From assembly GCA_028699175.1 (NCBI GenBank), contig JAQVVC010000038.1, positions 1-7,194 of the forward strand: a stretch of DNA of 7,194 bases. The letters run 5' to 3'. Source of the stretch: Bacilli bacterium (GTDB taxonomy: Bacteria; Bacillota_I; Bacilli_A; RF39; UBA660). The notes beneath the pieces were generated by a model, which was given only the letters and a program-made list of their open reading frames with translations, had not been told where the DNA came from and ran no database searches. Positions 6,219-7,194 of the stretch are shown in pieces. How positions within the stretch are numbered: the first letter of the stretch is position 1; each line of letters starts with the position of its first letter. Position numbers and translations under genes: made by a program.

Positions 6219-7036
6219 TTTGCTTTCGCTCCTTTATCATTTCTTAGAACATAAGCAAAATTATTATTAATAAAAGTTTTAAAACTTTCGTATCTTTCCG
6301 AATACATTTTAATTAAATCAAAATATTTTGGATCTTGAGTATTTATAAGAACATCATTTAAATAATCAATTAATTCATCAGTATCTAATATATATTGTTT
6401 ATTATTTAATTCTAATATTACTTTACCTGTGTGTTCATAATTATCATTTAATTCTAATTTTAAATTAAATCCAAGTTCAGGATGAGAACTTAATAAATAA
6501 TTAGCATAAGTTTTAATTAAATTGACTTTTTTTAATCTAACGGGAATTTTATATTTTGTTTTTAATTCCATATATTCTTTTGAATCTTTATCTAAACCGT
6601 TACTTTCTTTTAAAAAATGGATTCTTAAGATCATATATCGATGTAAACCATTACTTGATATTAAGTATTTATTTCCCGGTAACTCTTCAATACATATTGG
6701 TTGCTCTTTAAAACTAGGCCCTAGTTTATTCATTATTTCATCAGAAGAATAATTTAACAATTCAATACTTCTTTGCTGATATCTAGATCCATTACTTTTA
6801 AAAAAATCATTTATAGCATAGAAGATATTTTTATTTTGATTTTCAAAAAAATTATAACCAATAATATCAGCAACACTTACTTCTTCATCTTTTTCGCTAT
6901 CGTGAATACCATAATCAGCTATTATTTTATTTAATTCTTTTGTACTAGATATACGACTATTATCATTTAATGCAAGTTCTTTGAAATCAATATCATGCAT
7001 TTCAAAAAAATTTAAGACATCTCGATTTATTACCAT
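6215..7036 (-). CDS. Hypothetical protein with a ParB/sulfiredoxin-like segment
   Basis: I do not recognise this 273-residue protein as a whole. The middle carries a pattern like the ParB N-terminal (ParB/sulfiredoxin-fold) domain: a PICIEEL strand (113-119), then YLISSNGLHRYMIL (124-137) corresponding to the family's I-x-D-G-x-H-R-x-x-A box, then IPVRLKKVN (164-172), where ParB-like proteins usually have a closing strand. The usual Asp before Gly is replaced by Asn129. No helix-turn-helix of chromosomal ParB is evident. The rest is polar and probably soluble, with an N-terminal helical region (about 1-110) and a C-terminal region rich in Tyr, Asp and Asn. There is no signal peptide or membrane helix. 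The start is backed by AGAGGTGG (7040-7047). The TGA stop overlaps the GNAT start and is followed at once by an in-frame TAG. Nuclease, CTPase or purely structural roles are all possible. Confidence 0.85.
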   Translation of the reverse strand: MVINRDVLNFFEMHDIDFKELALNDNSRISSTKELNKIIADYGIHDSEKDEEVSVADIIGYNFFENQNKNIFYAINDFFKSNGSRYQQRSIELLNYSSDEIMNKLGPSFKEQPICIEELPGNKYLISSNGLHRYMILRIHFLKESNGLDKDSKEYMELKTKYKIPVRLKKVNLIKTYANYLLSSHPELGFNLKLELNDNYEHTGKVILELNNKQYILDTDELIDYLNDVLINTQDPKYFDLIKMYSERYESFKTFINNNFAYVLRNDKGAKAK

Positions 7037-7087
7037 TTTCCACCTCTATTTAATTTTATATTCTAATATTATTATATCATATAGTTA

Positions 7088-7194
7088 TTATTTTATAAAC
7101 ATTGCATCACCAAACGAAAAAAAACGGTATTTATTTTTTATTGCTATATTATAAGCATTTAAGATATCTTCTTTAGTTGCTAAAGCACTTACTA
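7088..7194 (-). CDS. queA: S-adenosylmethionine:tRNA ribosyltransferase-isomerase QueA (partial, C-terminus only)
   Basis: The last 35 codons and a TAA stop (7088-7090) are present; the 5' part lies beyond the window edge. The translated end, VSALATKEDILNAYNIAIKN then KYRFFSFGDAMFIK, matches the highly conserved QueA C-terminus (YRFFSFGDAMxI). QueA transfers and isomerises the ribosyl group of SAM onto preQ1 at position 34 of tRNA, forming epoxyqueuosine. This is the step after Tgt, encoded three genes downstream. The gap to the next gene is 51 bases with no terminator visible, so co-transcription is likely. The identification is firm despite the short stretch because the terminal motif is so characteristic. 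Confidence 0.93.
   Translation of the reverse strand, partial: VSALATKEDILNAYNIAIKNKYRFFSFGDAMFIK

Noticed and set aside
6522..6752. A 76-codon plus-strand open frame
   Set aside because: It lies entirely antisense within the 273-residue gene, has no family-like motif, and all supported genes run on the other strand. Its hydrophobic composition is what the complement of AT-rich coding DNA gives.
7071..7099. TATAAT (minus strand, 7076-7071) as a promoter for the ParB-like gene
   Set aside because: The matching -35 would be TTTATA, only four of six, in DNA where TATAAT arises often by chance, and no terminator separates this gene from queA. An internal promoter is possible but not supported.

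Overview
The window comes from a strongly AT-rich bacterium with densely packed genes, all read from the minus strand (right to left in window coordinates). The gene set is typical of low-GC Bacillota: mraZ, rsmH, ftsL and a PASTA-bearing class B penicillin-binding protein, next to queA and tgt. Base composition, short intergenic gaps and overlapping genes suggest an uncultured, probably host-associated Bacilli/Erysipelotrichia-type lineage or a walled relative of the Mollicutes. This placement is inference. The septal transpeptidase implies a peptidoglycan wall. Every Trp codon in the predicted proteins is TGG, so the standard bacterial code (table 11) fits better than the Mycoplasma code.

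Upstream transcription unit (window end down to about 4394): the 3' end of queA (7088-7194), an unrecognised protein with a ParB-like segment (6215-7036), a short GNAT acetyltransferase (5868-6218), tgt (4720-5841), and a small single-pass membrane protein with four cysteines (4434-4739). QueA and Tgt belong to the tRNA queuosine pathway: Tgt exchanges the wobble guanine for a queuosine precursor and QueA then adds the epoxycyclopentane group. Two extra genes sit between them. The unit closes with a clear intrinsic terminator (4394-4422).

Downstream transcription unit (about 4338 down past base 1): the start of a division and cell wall (dcw) cluster. A well-formed promoter (4310-4338) is followed at once by four GTGG repeats at an exact 10-bp period (4275-4308), read as the MraZ autoregulatory operator. 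Then come mraZ (3822-4265), rsmH (2912-3835), ftsL (2622-2909), the PBP (469-2610), and the first 163 codons of an unrecognised membrane-anchored protein (1-491) in the place where mraY often stands. Gaps are 2 to 11 bases, or the genes overlap by 14 to 23 bases, which indicates one co-transcribed and probably translationally coupled operon.

I see no RNA genes, CRISPR arrays, insertion sequences or prophage genes. The only intergenic stretch above 100 bases (4266-4433) is fully accounted for by terminator, promoter and operator. Most of the window is ordinary core genome. The less ordinary points are the four-box operator, the altered substrate loop in Tgt, and three unrecognised proteins embedded in the two conserved operons.
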